From contig NC_050477.1 in assembly GCF_013373865.1 (NCBI RefSeq), positions 868,001-932,000 on the forward strand: DNA of 64,000 bases, given 5' to 3'. The position numbers and the translations under genes were made by a program. Below, in pieces: positions 62,226 through 64,000 of this stretch. The notes under the pieces are model-generated. The model was not told the origin of the DNA, did not search any database, and worked only from the letters and a program-made list of their open reading frames with translations. Source of the stretch: Monomorium pharaonis. Lineage: Eukaryota; Arthropoda; Insecta; Hymenoptera; Formicidae. Numbering within the stretch: the first letter of the stretch is position 1; every line of letters begins with the position of its first letter.

Positions 62226-64000
62226 TCTAAAGTTACGAGGTAAACTAATCGCGTAGGCAGAGTTGCGGCGGCCCCGGAGAGGCATCGGGTCACGATATTA
62301 TAAATAATGTTACAACCATATTATACCTACGCTTGACACTGTTACATACACACAGCTTGTACGGAGTTCGACGTATTAATAAACGTCAACATTAATAATA
62401 CACAAGAGAGAAAGAGAGAGAGAGAGAAAAGCAGATTTATGTTGTACCCTACAATTTTATTTCACCCCCGCCAGCGCGCGAACTTTTGATCGCGGAAGCC
62501 TCGCGTAACGCGAGTCACGTTAAAATATTCTCCTCCGCGGAAACTAACTCTTTTCCTACCGACGACGGAGCGACGCCTGCCGGACATACGTGTGCGCCCA
62601 CATACGTGCAACCCGGGGGCTGAACGTTGTCGGTTTATTAATTAGAGGTTGCGCGCGGTAACACAGCGAAAAAGACGGAGAGTAGGCGAGAGTTTCTGCC
62701 GTCCCCTCGTCGTTTCCGACCGAAGGACAATCACTTCCATTCTTTCGCTGTCTTTCCTCCCCCTCCCCCTTCCCCGCTTCTTCCCTCCCTCCCTCCTTCA
62801 GACACGTCCTTCGGCCGAGATGAAGATACTAGAGGTGGGCGGACTCCTCCGCACATAAATCGTTTGGTCTCCGTAAGCAAGCGGCCGAGGTGCCAGGTTG
62901 AACGCACTAGGCCGAACGCTTGCGTGTGTGCCGCGGACGCATTGTTAAACATTGCACCTACGAGATGTATCTGCCCGGCGGCGCCTTCCACCCTCACCTG
63001 ACGCGACGCCGTACGTACTACCTCTCCTTCGCCGTTTACCGATCGTCTGATTTCCTCTCGAGCAGAAAGCGAACGTGGCGGGGGCTCCCGCAAGTAGTGT
63101 AACAATATTATAATCCAATTTCGTCAAGATAATTCGGAAGATGAATATTTAATAAAATTCTTAGAACGTAAATTGTGCCTGCGACGTGTTTTATCTTTAC
63201 AAGATTTTAATTTAAATCAAATACCAAACGAAAATGCACCAGTAGAAATAGTAAAGTAATTTAATACTTTCAGCAAAAATAATATTCATTTGTACCGATT
63301 AAACTGTTTTATTTGGTACGTTTTATCTAAATACTACTTAATTAATATAAATTATTTAACTGTAATGAATATGAACAAATATTTTTTATTTACATGTATT
63401 TTACAGAGGCAACTAAATTTTTTTTGTTACAAAATACTTTAATTAATCAGTTTTTGCTGAAGATATTTTTTTCCAAATATGTCCTTATAAAATAAATAGG
63501 TGTTTTATTCGTGTGATCTCTCCAAAAATTTCTTGATCTCAAAGAAATTACAAAAGTGATTCTTCAAGTTCCACTACGTCACCGCTTTATGGTAGACGTG
63601 ATTTTGGCGCCCTTCTCCCCAAATTATCCCACAGAGATCGGCACGTGCCGGTCGCACCCTTCTGACAACGATGTGCACAAAAGTCGGGGGTTTGTCACGA
63701 TCCCCACCTACTTTCCTTTCGGTAACCGGCTCCAGTGAAGCCTGGACTCATGGGATGAATTGATGCTAAGTCACCGACGTCAACGTGCAATCGATTCATC
63801 CCGGACGGAATCAACATCCTCGAGTATTTACTTAGGATGTAGCGTTTGTTTCTTTAGGCTCAGCGGCCGATTTGTTCCCGCCGCTTCGCAGCTACCGAGG
63901 ATCGCGCTTGTTTGAAAACCTATCGTCGCCGCTAATAAAGTTAAACACATATATACCCAACATTTATAATCATAATGCACACGTACAAACACATACATGA

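Larger units (their letters stand above)
60324..64000. other. Gene-free DNA to the window end
   Basis: Contains GA/CT tracts at 61121-61142, 61852-61888, 62185-62222 and 62405-62428, moderately CpG-rich patches at about 61440-61930 and 62450-63070, and a short hairpin at 63752-63802. No exon could be supported, though a large intron of a gene outside the window cannot be excluded. Confidence 0.45.

Overview
This is a stretch of arthropod nuclear DNA, most likely from a hymenopteran and plausibly an ant. Genes have short GT-AG introns, the intergenic DNA is AT-rich, sharply CpG-rich blocks break it up, and GA/CT microsatellites are dense. The species call is inference. The gene content (DIS3, TAF5L/wda, TRABD, a SETMAR-type SET gene, HCCS, a one-domain peritrophin-like cuticle protein and an NXF-family exporter) is normal for insects.

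Layout. Bases 764-17000 are gene-dense: DIS3 (+, 14 exons, 976 aa), TAF5L (-, 10 exons, 588 aa), TRABD (+, 6 exons, 443 aa) and a single-exon histone methyltransferase (+, 254 aa). DIS3 and TAF5L converge, and between their 3' ends lies a 1.8-kb near-palindrome. TAF5L and TRABD diverge from a shared GC-rich interval. From 16.6 to 27.4 kb come HCCS (-, 3 exons, 272 aa) and a secreted ChtBD2 protein (-, 4 exons, 671 aa), separated by AT-rich DNA and a hAT-type MITE. From 27.4 to 40.7 kb and from 42.3 to 64 kb there is essentially gene-free DNA with CpG-rich blocks, microsatellites and several small inverted-repeat elements. One intronless NXF-family gene (-, 531 aa) lies between these two deserts.

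I assembled the exon structures by hand from splice sites and reading-frame continuity. All five spliced genes sum to whole codons. DIS3, TAF5L and HCCS also match the known family lengths and catalytic or ligand residues closely. The genes do not form a pathway: they are independent housekeeping functions (RNA decay, SAGA transcription coactivator, mitochondrial membrane/protease-like family, chromatin methylation, cytochrome c maturation, cuticle, RNA export).

I found no tRNA, rRNA or CRISPR array. The item most worth a second look is the 1.8-kb foldback at 6079-7870 (arms about 0.88-0.90 kb, loop about 9 nt). After that come the intronless NXF gene and a set of palindromic MITEs, one of which sits inside a DIS3 intron. 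I saw no convincing evidence of a wholly new multi-gene system.
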